Shown here one piece after another: positions 28,553-37,825 of a DNA stretch of 64,000 nt. The notes under the pieces were generated by a model. That model was not told the DNA's origin and did not search any database. It was given only the letters and a program-made list of their open reading frames with translations. The stretch is from contig NZ_CP007033.1 of NCBI RefSeq assembly GCF_000512895.1, forward strand, positions 2,529,001 through 2,593,000. Direction: 5' to 3'. Source of the DNA: Dehalobacter restrictus DSM 9455. GTDB taxonomy: Bacteria > Bacillota > Desulfitobacteriia > Desulfitobacteriales > Syntrophobotulaceae. Position numbers and translations under genes: made by a program. Positions within the stretch are counted from its first letter, which is position 1. Each line of letters opens with the position of its first letter.

Positions 28553-28620
28553 GTTTACAAAAAATACTGCCAATAGCATAAAACTATTAACAGTATCTCA
28601 TAGGTTTAGATTTATTCTGT

Positions 28621-29874
28621 TTAAGCTGATTCTTCCTTCTTGCTATCCACTGTGATAAGCTCAGGCTCAATTCGTTGAAGAATTGTATCCTTGGTAACGA
28701 TGCACTTGGTGACATCCGAGCGGGTTGGAATATCATACATTACATTCAGCATGATTTCTTCCATAATCGCCCTGAGGCCCCTCGCTCCCGTATTACGGCG
28801 AATCGCTTCTTCAGCAATGGCTTTAAGCGCATCTTCTTTGAATTCCAGCCCTACGCCGTCCATTTCCAGCAGTTTTTCATACTGTTTGACCAAGGCGTTT
28901 TTGGGCTGGGTCAAAATGCTGACCAGCGCATCCTGATCCAGAGCATCCAAGGTGACAATGACAGGAAGTCTTCCGACAAACTCGGGGATTAATCCGTATT
29001 TTAAGAGGTCTACCGGCAGTATCTGCCTTAAGAATTCCCCGACGTTCTTTTCATTTTTCTTTTGAATTTCCGCCCCAAAACCCATCACTTTCTTGCCGAT
29101 ACGGTTTTGAATCAGTTTGTCAATGCCATCAAAAGCCCCGCCAACAATGAACAGGATATTCGTGGTATCGAGCTGGATAAATTCCTGGTGGGGATGCTTG
29201 CGTCCTCCCTGTGGAGGAACACTGGCTACTGTACCTTCCAGAATTTTGAGCAGTGCCTGCTGGACACCTTCACCTGATACATCCCTGGTAATGGATGGAT
29301 TCTCAGATTTCCGGGCAATCTTATCGATCTCATCAATATAGATGATCCCTCGCTCTGCCCTCTCAATATCATAATCAGCAGCCTGAATCAGTTTGAGGAG
29401 AATATTCTCGACATCTTCTCCGACATAGCCGGCTTCCGTCAGTGAGGTTGCATCCGCTATAGCAAATGGAACATTAAGAACTTTAGCCAGTGTAGAAGCA
29501 AGCAGCGTCTTACCGGAACCTGTTGGACCGAGCATAATGATATTGGATTTCTGAAGTTCGACATCATCGACCTTCATGCCAATGCTGATACGCTTGTAAT
29601 GGTTATAAACTGCAACAGATAATGCTTTTTTTGCTTCGTCCTGACCGACAACGTATTGATCAAGAATACTTCTGATTTCTTTTGGTTTAGGTATCTCTCC
29701 AATTTCTGAACCTACATCATCCTGGAGCTCCTCTTCTATGATTTCATTACAGAGCTCGATGCATTCATCACAAATGTATACCCCGGGACCTGCTACCAGT
29801 TTCTTGACCTGTTCCTGTGTTTTACCGCAAAAGGAACACTTCAGTTGATTCTTTTCATCGTTAAACTTTGCCAT
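28621..29874 (-). CDS. clpX: ATP-dependent Clp protease ATP-binding subunit ClpX
   Basis: 417 residues, normal length. The N-terminal zinc-binding C4 domain (CSFCGK...CDECIELC), Walker [12 protein letters not shown] (near residue 116), Walker [12 protein letters not shown], and ClpP-docking loop region are present. ClpX unfolds substrates and feeds them to ClpP. It sits 50 bases downstream of tig in the same direction. clpP is not between tig and clpX, as in Bacillus, while many clostridia keep it there. The lon genes lie downstream across an inserted block. Confidence 0.96.
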   Translation of the reverse strand: MAKFNDEKNQLKCSFCGKTQEQVKKLVAGPGVYICDECIELCNEIIEEELQDDVGSEIGEIPKPKEIRSILDQYVVGQDEAKKALSVAVYNHYKRISIGMKVDDVELQKSNIIMLGPTGSGKTLLASTLAKVLNVPFAIADATSLTEAGYVGEDVENILLKLIQAADYDIERAERGIIYIDEIDKIARKSENPSITRDVSGEGVQQALLKILEGTVASVPPQGGRKHPHQEFIQLDTTNILFIVGGAFDGIDKLIQNRIGKKVMGFGAEIQKKNEKNVGEFLRQILPVDLLKYGLIPEFVGRLPVIVTLDALDQDALVSILTQPKNALVKQYEKLLEMDGVGLEFKEDALKAIAEEAIRRNTGARGLRAIMEEIMLNVMYDIPTRSDVTKCIVTKDTILQRIEPELITVDSKKEESA

Positions 29875-29924
29875 ATGCTCACCCCTTTACTGAGAATTCC
29901 CTTATCATTGTCGCAATAACTATC

Positions 29925-31274
29925 TTATTCATTTTCCTCCGTTACATTACTCTCTGAATCCGTGTTCTGTGCTGCGGCACTTTCCTGCCCTGCTCCATTG
30001 TTCTTGACCAGGAAATCAACGGTATGCTCTGATGTTAAACTCATTTTGAACATCTGCATCTCGCCGCGAGCTTCAAGAGCTGACTTCAGTTCTTCAGCTG
30101 TCCTGCCATACTGCATAGCCATTCTATTAATCTCGGATTCAATTTCTTCATCGGTAACCGTAATTCCTTCTTTTTCCGCAATTGCTTCGAGGACAAGTTC
30201 AGTTTTTAGTCCATCAGTTGCCTGTTGGCTGAAGGATTCGCGAAGCGCTTCTCTGCTGGTATTGACATACTGGCAATACTGCTCCATGGAAATTCCTTGA
30301 TAGGACATGTTCTGCTGCAGGTCTTCCATTAACGCATCAATGCGCTCCTGTTTCATTCCTTCAGGAATTTCACAGACTGCGTTTTCAGCGACCTTCTTAA
30401 TAACTTCGGTCTTATATTCGTTGTCACGTCTGGCTTCTGCAGCTGAAATCATCTTTTCTCTGATATCCTGCTTCAATTCTTCCAACGTGTCAAATTCGCT
30501 GACGTCTTTGGCAAACTCGTCGTCCAGAGCCGCCAGTTCTTTTCTCTTAATACCGTTGATCTTGACTTTAAACATGGCATCTTTTTCGGAAAGCTCTTCG
30601 CTGTGATAGCCTTCCGGGAACTTGACACTGATTTCGAGTTCCTGACCACTCTTAGCACCCTTTAATTGTTCCTCAAATCCAGGGATAAAAGTGCCGGAAC
30701 CGATGGTTAACTCGTGATTCTCGCCTTTTCCTCCTTCAAACGGCACATCACCCAGGAATCCTTCAAAGTCAATCGTGACGATATCCTGGTCAATGATTTC
30801 TCCGTCTTCAACCGGAATAAGTTTAGCATGTCTGTTTTGACGGCGTTCCAGTTCTTCGGCCACCTGCTCGTCTGTAACCTCAACAGCCTGTCTTTCGATG
30901 CCAAGACTCTTATATTGTCCCAGCTCTACATCAGGTTTGGTCTCTACCGTAACTTTAAAAATGAGATCTTTATCTGCCTCAAATTGGACGACCTGCATAG
31001 CCGGCCTGGAAACTGGCGTAATAGAATGCTCTTTATAGGCTTCAAATAAAGCCGGGTAAGAGACCTGCTCCATCACTTCATTTTTCACAGCGTCTTTATC
31101 AACATACCTTTCTATTATATGCTTGGGGGCTTTTCCTTTGCGAAAACCTGGTATGCTGAGTCCCTGGCCAGCTCTTTTCATCACCCGGTCAAAAGCTGCA
31201 GAAACCTCTTCAACCCCAACCGTAATTTCCATTTCGTAGATGTTATTGTTCTTCTTTTCGATCTTGACAGACAT
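29925..31274 (-). CDS. tig: Trigger factor
   Basis: 449 residues. The N-terminal ribosome-binding motif GFRKGKAPK is near residue 43, the FKBP-type peptidyl-prolyl isomerase domain spans about 155-240, and the C-terminal chaperone arms follow, with a disordered acidic tail. Ribosome-associated chaperone. Precedes clpX. The initiating ATG follows AAGGAGGAG. Confidence 0.97.
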   Translation of the reverse strand: MSVKIEKKNNNIYEMEITVGVEEVSAAFDRVMKRAGQGLSIPGFRKGKAPKHIIERYVDKDAVKNEVMEQVSYPALFEAYKEHSITPVSRPAMQVVQFEADKDLIFKVTVETKPDVELGQYKSLGIERQAVEVTDEQVAEELERRQNRHAKLIPVEDGEIIDQDIVTIDFEGFLGDVPFEGGKGENHELTIGSGTFIPGFEEQLKGAKSGQELEISVKFPEGYHSEELSEKDAMFKVKINGIKRKELAALDDEFAKDVSEFDTLEELKQDIREKMISAAEARRDNEYKTEVIKKVAENAVCEIPEGMKQERIDALMEDLQQNMSYQGISMEQYCQYVNTSREALRESFSQQATDGLKTELVLEAIAEKEGITVTDEEIESEINRMAMQYGRTAEELKSALEARGEMQMFKMSLTSEHTVDFLVKNNGAGQESAAAQNTDSESNVTEENE

Positions 31275-31585
31275 GTCCGCTCCTCCTTGGAATTTAACCT
31301 TACATTATTTTTTATATTTAAATAGTATCAACATTTCACACCAGGATATTCTGCCCTTTTTCAAAAAAATGCAAACCTAGCTTAAGCGTAAATCCCTGGA
31401 AAAAAGCAACAAGTTCAGAAAGAGGAAACATCCGTTTCCCCTTTCCAGTAAACCTGATATTGACCAGTTAATATTATCAGAAGTTTTTCAAAGAATCAAG
31501 GAAAACGCTTGATATTCTGTTTAAATCTAGTGCCTTGTTAACCCTTGTTTTGAAATACAATGACGGGCAGATTTTCTGCCGGGTA
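31275..31585. other. Intergenic region between tig and the glycosyltransferase
   Basis: The tig ribosome site and, probably, its promoter lie at the left end. Near the right end is a GGCAG/CTGCC hairpin (31564-31580) just after the stop of the minus-strand glycosyltransferase, and a GGAAAC/GTTTCC hairpin lies near 31425-31440. Either could terminate it. No gene seen. Confidence 0.5.
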
Positions 31586-32743
31586 TTATATCGCTTCTGT
31601 TTTGAACGGATTGGTTTTGATGTTTTTCCCGAGTGTCAAAATATAGGCAGCTGCATTTTGTGAAGGATTGACCGGCAGTATCATCCGTGCCGCTAAACTC
31701 ATTGTTTCCAGTCTGGCAGGATGCTTAAACAGTTCTACTGTGTAGCGGATCAGTTCATCTGGGGTACCGAAAGCCTTCCCCGCTCCCGCTTGTTCAACGA
31801 AATAAGCATTTCCTTTTTCATGCCCCGGGATGGGTCTGTACATCAGCAAGGGAAGTCCCATGGTCAGTGCTTCGGAAATTGTCAATGCTCCTCCTTTAGT
31901 GATCATAAGATCAGAAGCTGCCATCAATTCCTGAACATTGTCGACATGACCGTAGAGTCTGATGCAAAGATTCGTTTCCCTAATTTCACTGTTAAGCGCA
32001 TGGTACAGCTCTTTATTGTAGCCGCAAACCACCAATAATTGTGCCGAAATATCCTGAGCCAAGTTCCGGACAATATCCTTCAGTTCTGAAACATTGCTTA
32101 CGGGCTTACCGTTAAGACCCATGATAAGTACCGTCTTCCGGTCCAGGTCAAGCCGCAGTTTTTGTTTAGCAGCGCTTTTTTGCATGGGTTCTTCAAATCT
32201 TAACCGGAGAGGGATCCCGGACTGAATCACGTTCTGGGGCGCTATTCCTGCCTCCACGAGCCTGGTACAGGCATCCTTGCAACCTACAATATACTTATCC
32301 GTTCCGGAGTGGATCCATACGCCGTGAACAAGGTAGTCCGTCACCACCGTGACCAGCGGAACAGAAAGGAGCCCTTTCAGCTTCAGTTCACCCAATATGG
32401 CAGCCGGTATAAAATGGGTACTTACAATCACATCAGGATTAAACTTCCAGATGCAGTCCAACAGCTTCTTCGTTTCCAATCCCCGCACAAACTTCCGGCA
32501 ATCTTCGGCAGTCAATCCTGCCGTCTTTTCAAAGAGTATTCTCCAGAGTTTTGGCGTCTTCTTGATCATTGTTGCGTAGGCTTTCCTCATAAAATAATCC
32601 GTGTTAAAGTAAAAAAAAGAACCAAAATCTAAGTGCTTTACCTCTATTGGCGAAAGTTGATGACGAAAAGCTTCGGCGAGTGCTTCACCTGCCTGGAAAT
32701 GTCCTTCACCATAGTTTGATGAAAAAATCAGAACTCCCGACAC
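31586..32743 (-). CDS. UgtP/MGDG-synthase-like glycolipid glycosyltransferase
   Basis: About 385 residues, GT28 family related to UgtP and MurG. N-terminal SSNYGEGHFQAGEAL (acceptor loop region) and the C-terminal donor site TKGGALTISEALTMGLPLL are visible. Such enzymes transfer glucose or galactose to diacylglycerol on the inner leaflet. I prefer the GTG at 32743, preceded by GGAAGGGG, over the ATG at 32785, which lacks a ribosome site. Confidence 0.87.
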   Translation of the reverse strand: MSGVLIFSSNYGEGHFQAGEALAEAFRHQLSPIEVKHLDFGSFFYFNTDYFMRKAYATMIKKTPKLWRILFEKTAGLTAEDCRKFVRGLETKKLLDCIWKFNPDVIVSTHFIPAAILGELKLKGLLSVPLVTVVTDYLVHGVWIHSGTDKYIVGCKDACTRLVEAGIAPQNVIQSGIPLRLRFEEPMQKSAAKQKLRLDLDRKTVLIMGLNGKPVSNVSELKDIVRNLAQDISAQLLVVCGYNKELYHALNSEIRETNLCIRLYGHVDNVQELMAASDLMITKGGALTISEALTMGLPLLMYRPIPGHEKGNAYFVEQAGAGKAFGTPDELIRYTVELFKHPARLETMSLAARMILPVNPSQNAAAYILTLGKNIKTNPFKTEAI

Positions 32744-33027
32744 TTCTTTTTTCCCCTTCCAAACACTCTCTTCATTTGGTGTCATTACTATTTATATTAT
32801 GAACCGGATCAGATAATTATATATGAAAGATATTCTAGTCCAAGAATCCGGGATTATTCCTGCTACATCCATATTATAATAATTGCCGGTCGACATTTAA
32901 ATACTTTTTCTCGATTTTTTCACATTTGGTGTTACTCTTCTGCGACTTCTTTGTTGCGGCACCTCCATTTTGCCGATTTATTATCTAGTGCGTAAGAAAC
33001 GAAATCTAAGGCTGGAAATGCAGAAAC

Positions 33028-33064
33028 AAAAAAGACAGTCAACCTTCTTTATAGGTCAACTGCC
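33028..33064 (-). terminator. Terminator of the tRNA-Gln/tRNA-Leu unit
   Basis: GGCAGTTGACC/GGTTGACTGTC stem on the minus strand with a run of six T residues, just after tRNA-Leu. One or two internal wobble pairs. Confidence 0.85.
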
Positions 33065-33080
33065 TCGAAATCATCAATTT

Positions 33081-33165
33081 TGGTGCGGGAGACAGGACTT
33101 GAACCTGCACGGAGTTACCCGCTGGAACCTAAATCCAGTGCGTCTGCCAGTTCCGCCACTCCCGC
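33081..33165 (-). tRNA. tRNA-Leu (anticodon TAG)
   Basis: 85 bases including encoded CCA. Acceptor GCGGGAG pairs with CTCCCGC, the T-arm GGTTCAAGTCC is present, and a long variable arm is typical for Leu. The anticodon loop TTTAGGT gives TAG (reads CUA). Confidence 0.96.
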
Positions 33166-33175
33166 ATGTAAAAGT

Positions 33176-33249
33176 TGGCTGGGGTAGATGGATTTGAACC
33201 ACCGGTGTCGGAGTCAGAGTCCGATGCCTTACCGCTTGGCGATACCCCA
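33176..33249 (-). tRNA. tRNA-Gln (anticodon CTG)
   Basis: 74 bases with encoded CCA. Acceptor TGGGGTA, T-arm GGTTCAAATCC, anticodon loop CTCTGAC giving CTG. Ten bases upstream of tRNA-Leu, same transcript. Confidence 0.95.
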
Positions 33250-33360
33250 TTGGAATGAAAACCGGTTATGCAATATTCTGACGGTTCTAACACGCAAACA
33301 GTATTATACTTAAAAAATTTTGCCCTGTCAAACAAAAGTTAATACAAAAAAATAGTGTCC

Positions 33361-33978
33361 TTATTTAATCGGACACTGAAAGTTTTTGCAGAAAGAGTTA
33401 AAACCAAAGACATAAAGCGCTGCTTTTTCAATCCTGAGACTCTGCCATTGTTTTATATCGATTTTTTCACCAAACCGGTTTTCGGCAATTCCATCTTTTC
33501 CGATCCAGCCGGAAGCTTCCCCCTCGCCTAAACGGATTTCCCATTCGCCTTCATTTTTACCAGGTAAGATCTGAACATTGCATCGGGCATGGAAAATTTC
33601 CACAAGTTTGACGAACAATCTAAAAAAATATTCTTCATATTCAATGGGCTCACTTTGCGGGATCGCAAGGTCGGAACAAATATCCTCAACCAGCACTGTC
33701 AGCCCCTTAGCAGGGTTATAGCGATGATAAAATGCTGTCGTAAGGGATCCGTAATTAATGATCCCGGAATCATAATCAATCGTCAGCGGATGGTCTAGAT
33801 CCGTAAAAAGAAGTGTAATCCCGTTGCCGGAAATACCCCATTTTCCTTGATAACGCGACAGCAACTGGTCTGCAATCTGAAAAGACAGAATATAGGTGGA
33901 TATTTGCTTTTCATCTCTGATAGCGCATCCTATACAATCTCTATCCTGATTATAAGCTATTGATGAAATTCTCATCAT
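33361..33978 (-). CDS. Hypothetical protein with IclR-type operators upstream
   Basis: About 205 residues. Not recognised. Soluble, no signal peptide or transmembrane helix. Cys pairs at CIGC near the N-terminus and C..CP near the C-terminus (FNSFCKNFQCPIK) could bind a metal. ATG 33978 has a G-rich site (GGGGGGG) about 11 bases upstream. Two operator-like palindromes lie in its promoter region, just downstream of the iclR-type gene, so it is the likely regulated target. The function is unknown. Confidence 0.65.
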   Translation of the reverse strand: MMRISSIAYNQDRDCIGCAIRDEKQISTYILSFQIADQLLSRYQGKWGISGNGITLLFTDLDHPLTIDYDSGIINYGSLTTAFYHRYNPAKGLTVLVEDICSDLAIPQSEPIEYEEYFFRLFVKLVEIFHARCNVQILPGKNEGEWEIRLGEGEASGWIGKDGIAENRFGEKIDIKQWQSLRIEKAALYVFGFNSFCKNFQCPIK

Positions 33979-34011
33979 AATCAATTACCCCCCCACTTTC
34001 GTCTCACTATA

Positions 34012-34026
34012 TGATACACCGTTTCA
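34012..34026. promoter_or_regulatory. IclR/KdgR-type operator, proximal copy
   Basis: TGATACACCGTTTCA, a 6-3-6 inverted repeat with one mismatch. It repeats the 34062-34076 site, 50 bases centre to centre, about 35 bases upstream of the probable start codon of the unknown gene. Confidence 0.6.
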
Positions 34027-34061
34027 TTTTATACGCATAAAAATAAGTTTGTTTTATTCTT

Positions 34062-34076
34062 TGAAACACCGTTTCA
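34062..34076. promoter_or_regulatory. IclR/KdgR-type operator, distal copy
   Basis: TGAAACACCGTTTCA, a perfect 6-3-6 inverted repeat that fits the TGAAAC-N3-GTTTCA shape known for KdgR-like IclR regulators. The IclR-family gene lies directly next to it, so it is the likely binding protein. Confidence 0.65.
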
Positions 34077-34261
34077 TATCTGATCTAAACCCATTTCCGT
34101 GTCCACCTTTTGGTTTTTTTGCTGAAGCTTGATTCTGATCTTTTGGTTATTTTATGCAAACTAACACAGAAAGATTCTGAAATATTTGAAAATGTAGTAT
34201 TAATATTATGTACTAGTTTTCTACTTCCGTCAAGCGTTTCTTTTGGCAGATTACTGTAATA

Positions 34262-35029
34262 TCAGCGGCCAGAATATCCTAATCTGAAGGATATATCCTG
34301 ACCAACACGCTTGATTTCCTGACCAACCTTTTCAATCCCTTTCTCCATCAGCCTGTTAATTGGTCCGGAAATGCTGATCGCGCCAATAGTTCCGCCCGAA
34401 TAATCATAAATGGGCGTTCCTATGTTAATGACCCCGACTTCAGTTTCTTCAGCGGCAACTGCAATGCCTGTTTTTCTTATTTCCTTCAGCTGTTCGATCA
34501 GTTTTTCCGGATCTGTAATCGTCTGCTGAGTAAAACGGGGCATACCCTTTTTCTGCAGAATAAGCCTTACTTCCTCTTCCGGCAAAGTGGAAAGGATTGC
34601 TTTACCAACCGCCGTACAATGCATGTAGCCTCTGCTGCCTACCTTGGAGTGCATGCCGATCAACTGGGAACTTTCCTTATGATCGATAAACACCACTTCG
34701 CCGTTGTCGGGCAGAACCAGATGAACTACTTCATCAAAGGTTTTAGCCAGGCTTTCCAGATAGCGCTCGGCAACCTTCCGGACTTCAAGCTGATTGAAAA
34801 ATGCGTTGCCAACTTCGGCTATTTTTATCCCGAGACGGTACCGTTCCCTGTCTTTCTCTTTTTCGACATATCCCCGATAGCATAAAGTCTGAATAATCCG
34901 ATGTACCGTGCTTTTATGCAGCCCTATCTTGCTACCAATTTCAGTCACGCCGAATGATTCCCTAGAACTGGCCAGCACTTCCAATATATCCAGCGCTCTT
35001 TCCACAGTCTGAACATATCTTTCTGTCAC
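34262..35029 (-). CDS. IclR family transcriptional regulator
   Basis: About 255 residues. N-terminal winged helix (VERALDILEVLA, VTEIGSKIGLHKSTVHRIIQTL) and C-terminal IclR effector domain with the MHCTAVGKAILSTLPEEEV stretch. GTG at 35029 follows GGGAGG, so it is a better start than the frame extended to 35089. It is followed by the two palindromes and the unknown gene. The ligand is unknown; family members often bind small carboxylic or sugar-acid metabolites. Confidence 0.9.
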   Translation of the reverse strand: MTERYVQTVERALDILEVLASSRESFGVTEIGSKIGLHKSTVHRIIQTLCYRGYVEKEKDRERYRLGIKIAEVGNAFFNQLEVRKVAERYLESLAKTFDEVVHLVLPDNGEVVFIDHKESSQLIGMHSKVGSRGYMHCTAVGKAILSTLPEEEVRLILQKKGMPRFTQQTITDPEKLIEQLKEIRKTGIAVAAEETEVGVINIGTPIYDYSGGTIGAISISGPINRLMEKGIEKVGQEIKRVGQDISFRLGYSGR

Positions 35030-35169
35030 AAACAGGCCTCCCATCTTCTTGCTGATTTCTATTATGGCTGATTTTAATAAGAATAACAATAAAAAATTAA
35101 ATTGAATACTCCAAAGGATTTACAAATAATTTACAGATAATAAACCAAAAAATGGTATACTTGTTTCAT

Positions 35170-35599
35170 GGTCACTTTCTTCCTATGCCGGCGCCACGAC
35201 CCTTGCATCTTTCTCAAGCCTTTCAGCGAAATCCTCCGGACCAGGGCAAATCTATCTTTCCTGGAATTTAATCAGTGGAATGACCTCTTACGCGGTCTAC
35301 CGCTCGGCTTCGTATTCAGGGACCTATACAGAGATTGCCTCGACGGTATATACCAATTATACAGATGGCAGCCTGACATCAGGCAATACTTATTATTACA
35401 AGATCAAGCTGTTTACAGGGCGTCCTCTCCCGAGGGCACCTACAGTACGATAGCGGAAAATGTGGCAGCGCTCCCTTACACGGATACAGGCCTAGATTCG
35501 GAGATAACCTATTATTATAAAATCATTGCATTAAACAGCAGCGGCCAGAGCGGTCTATCCGCGGAAGCATCCGCCACGACGCAGGCAGCATCACCATAA
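35170..35599 (+). pseudogene. Remnant of a fibronectin type III repeat protein
   Basis: Two Fn3-like repeats lie in different frames. The first (about 35225-35410) reads PGQIYLSWNLISGMTSYAVY and YTDGSLTSGNTYYYKIK. The second, about 35410-35599, reads AVYRASSPEGTYSTIAENV and ITYYYKIIALNSSGQSG. A frameshift at about 35410, probably from a deletion between repeats, breaks continuity, and there is no credible start, signal peptide or downstream anchor. This is a fragment of a secreted or surface protein. The frame that spans the region uses a wrong N-terminal half. Confidence 0.75.
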
Positions 35600-35659
35600 A
35601 AAAAATTGCACCACCCTAAAGGGGTCAGGTTACTGACGAACCCCATGATGAAAAAAAAG

Positions 35660-35795
35660 GATGGGACTTGCTCCAATGCCTCGCGGCAATCACGCCGGGG
35701 CGGGTAATCAAAAAGCTTTATCTTGCGATAAAGCTTAATCTTTTTATATGGGGTGAATGATGGGACTTGAACCCACGAGTGCCGGAGCCACAATC
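35660..35795. repeat. Left copy of tRNA-His-containing direct repeat
   Basis: Two blocks: 35660-35706 matches 38986-39032 at 42/47 positions, and 35711-35795 matches 39084-39168 at 83/85. The second block ends with 47 bases identical to the 3' part of tRNA-His (35749-35795, including CCA, T-arm and anticodon). Past 35795 the tRNA 5' half is lost and does not fold. It is an att-like or duplicated end. The 400 bases between the Fn3 remnant and the DUF3343 gene otherwise hold only AT-rich sequence. Confidence 0.85.
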
Positions 35796-35999
35796 ACTCT
35801 GTGACTGCCGCGATACCACAAGCCATAATCCATGCGTGTTTGCGGGCTTTTACCTTTGAAAAAACACCGTTTCTCATGCTGTATTTGATTTCTTAACCTA
35901 CCTGGATTTTAACCAATTATTTTACAGAATACAAGTAATTAATTTTTATAATTAGTATTTATTATAACTATACTTGGGTTAGAAACAAACTATAAGCAA

Positions 36000-36248
36000 T
36001 CATGCTCCTTTAGCCTTATATACCTGCCGGTACCCGGTTGTTTCAATGCAGACTATTTGTTCAATCTCTTCATCCGGATTTTCCGGTGCAACAAAGTCCC
36101 GGTGATCTTCATACTTGACGCAGCTGCCGCAAGAAGAGCTGAGACTTCTGGGAACAGGCATTACGACCGCATGAAGGTTATTGGCTATACACTTTTTTTT
36201 AAAGCGCATCGCGCCATAATGCGAATAAAAGGTTGCGATGTATTCCAT
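36000..36248 (-). CDS. DUF3343 protein, putative Se/S carrier
   Basis: 82 residues. Fits the DUF3343 family: N-terminal YIATFYSHYGAMRFKKKC, then PVPRSLSSSCGSCVKYE with the conserved CxxC-like pair. DUF3343 proteins are found next to YedE/YedF and are proposed as carriers of selenium or sulfur. It is the last gene of a three-gene minus-strand operon behind yedE and the TusA gene. Confidence 0.8.
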   Translation of the reverse strand: MEYIATFYSHYGAMRFKKKCIANNLHAVVMPVPRSLSSSCGSCVKYEDHRDFVAPENPDEEIEQIVCIETTGYRQVYKAKGA

Positions 36249-36282
36249 AAGTGGATTCCCCTTCGATGTTTGTGCTGCATTA

Positions 36283-36486
36283 TTATTTTTTTGTTATTTT
36301 CAATGTAAAGATCCTATTTTCTTCAGTATAATCACTATGATATCCTGCAACTCTCGCAAAACGTGAGACATTTTCCAAAGAGGTACGGTTGTCAAGCAGT
36401 ATGGTATATTCATCCTCGTTGGAAGCCATTGCTTTCTTGATCATGATAACAGGCTCTGGACATGAACGGCCTCTTGCATCGAGCAT
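36283..36486 (-). CDS. yedF: TusA/YedF-like sulfurtransferase
   Basis: 67 residues, single TusA domain. The conserved active-site Cys is in RGRSCPEPVIMIKKAM (residues 5-20). Carries a persulfide or perselenide between donor and acceptor. Sits between yedE and DUF3343. In this company, selenium delivery is a stronger inference than tRNA thiolation. Confidence 0.85.
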   Translation of the reverse strand: MLDARGRSCPEPVIMIKKAMASNEDEYTILLDNRTSLENVSRFARVAGYHSDYTEENRIFTLKITKK

Positions 36487-36546
36487 GTCAATTCTCCTCT
36501 CAATGTAATGTAATTTTTTACATTTGAATAAATATCAAAGCGTATG

Positions 36547-37623
36547 TCAATTATTCACAGTTGCAGCGGCCTTCCGGGTGTTGACCACAGCGATTATCAG
36601 CATGACAACCAAACCAATAGCGACCGCGATCATGCCGTTGGTCGTAGGTCCTTTAGCTGAAGAAGCTAAAGAAAAATTGTGCGCAAAGGCTGCGCCGGCA
36701 AATAGCCCAATCACTGTAATAACGGAGTCCGTATTGCCTTCGCCGGCAAGAATCATTTGCCGAAGCGGACAGCCTCCAAGGAGTGTCGAGCCAAAACCAA
36801 CCGTAAGCATACCGAGAAAATTCCATAAACCGTCCGTATGGGCAATGGGTTGATTGGCAAATCCCACGGATAAGTTACCGGTAGCGGTATTCATAACAAA
36901 AGCAGATGCCAGGATAGCCAGAAAACCAAGCAACAATTTCCATTCTCTAAATAATACTAGATCCCGAATGCCGCCAACCATGCAAAGTCGGGTTCTTTGC
37001 GCTAAGATACCGACAAGGATACCCGCAGCTAGAGAAATTGCGATCGCGGCATGTTTGGCTCCGGGACCGGCTCCTGCTTCCGTAAAATAAATAAAGGCAG
37101 GCGCTGCCAAGAGTAAAGAAAGAAACACAATTTGTATCACCGGGAATATGACTCCCTCAATTTTCGGAAGACTATAGGTTCTTTTTAATGTATAGCCCCT
37201 GTTAAGGAAGAATATCCCTGCTAAAATGCCACAGATGAATCCAACCAAGCCAACGAGAGCATTTAAGTCTCCGCCGGCAAGTCGTAGAATCATCCGGAAG
37301 GGGCATCCCAGGAACATCAGCGCTCCGATCATAACAAAAAATCCAAGAATAAACCGCGTTAAAGGGGAAGAACCACCTCGCGGTGAGAATTCTTTTTTAC
37401 TTAAAGCCATCAGACAGGATCCCAAAACCAAACCAATAATTTCCGGTCGTATGTATTGGACGGCAGTGGCCCGATGCAAACCCAGCGCACCTGCTGTGTC
37501 ACGGACAAAGCAGGCAATACAAAAGCCCATATTGGCTGGATTGCCTAGAAGCACCAGTGTGACAGAAATAATACCAATGATAATTCCAGCGATAACAATT
37601 ACAATCTTTTCGTTTTTGATCAC
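36547..37623 (-). CDS. yedE: YedE-type selenium/sulfur transporter
   Basis: 358 residues with about ten transmembrane helices. Two homologous halves carry the YeeE/YedE signatures: GCPFRMILRLAGG and LLGGCPLRQMILAGEG, each with a Cys that can bind sulfur or selenium, and RTRLCMVGG. Paralogs import thiosulfate; those next to TusA, DUF3343 and cysteine-desulfurase genes are linked to selenium. First gene of the minus-strand operon. A TTAGACA palindrome lies upstream. Confidence 0.87.
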   Translation of the reverse strand: MIKNEKIVIVIAGIIIGIISVTLVLLGNPANMGFCIACFVRDTAGALGLHRATAVQYIRPEIIGLVLGSCLMALSKKEFSPRGGSSPLTRFILGFFVMIGALMFLGCPFRMILRLAGGDLNALVGLVGFICGILAGIFFLNRGYTLKRTYSLPKIEGVIFPVIQIVFLSLLLAAPAFIYFTEAGAGPGAKHAAIAISLAAGILVGILAQRTRLCMVGGIRDLVLFREWKLLLGFLAILASAFVMNTATGNLSVGFANQPIAHTDGLWNFLGMLTVGFGSTLLGGCPLRQMILAGEGNTDSVITVIGLFAGAAFAHNFSLASSAKGPTTNGMIAVAIGLVVMLIIAVVNTRKAAATVNN

Positions 37624-37655
37624 TCTTCAATGACCTCCTTCTGTAATATCATTAT

Positions 37656-37674
37656 TTAGACATTATGTGTCTAA
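37656..37674. promoter_or_regulatory. Palindrome upstream of yedE
   Basis: TTAGACA-TTATG-TGTCTAA, perfect 7-bp arms, in the divergent promoter region. Typical operator geometry, regulator unknown. Confidence 0.5.
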
Positions 37675-37715
37675 CATATGGAGATAATATTACCATAATA
37701 GGTTTATAAAAAAAA

Positions 37716-37730
37716 ATTGAAATTTTCAAT
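37716..37730. promoter_or_regulatory. Second palindrome in the same divergent region
   Basis: ATTGAAATTTTCAAT, 7-bp arms with a single central base. AT-rich, so it is less telling than the 37656 site. Confidence 0.3.
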
Positions 37731-37825
37731 AATAAAAGTCTTTATGAATAGATTATTCCAATATATTAACGCAACAAAATTGAGCTATAATATAAGCTGA
37801 ATAACATCAGTTAGAAAGGGAAAAA

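Noticed and set aside
28377..28655. Plus-strand 92-residue frame across the double hairpin
   Set aside because: It spans the long palindrome and the clpX end; composition is a product of the inverted repeat.
35168..35599. A 143-residue open frame over the Fn3 region
   Set aside because: Only its second half is Fn3. The first half is the wrong frame, with no ribosome site. It is a remnant.
35749..35830. Second functional tRNA-His
   Set aside because: The 5' half does not pair with the 3' half; only 47 bases match the intact gene. It is a repeat fragment.
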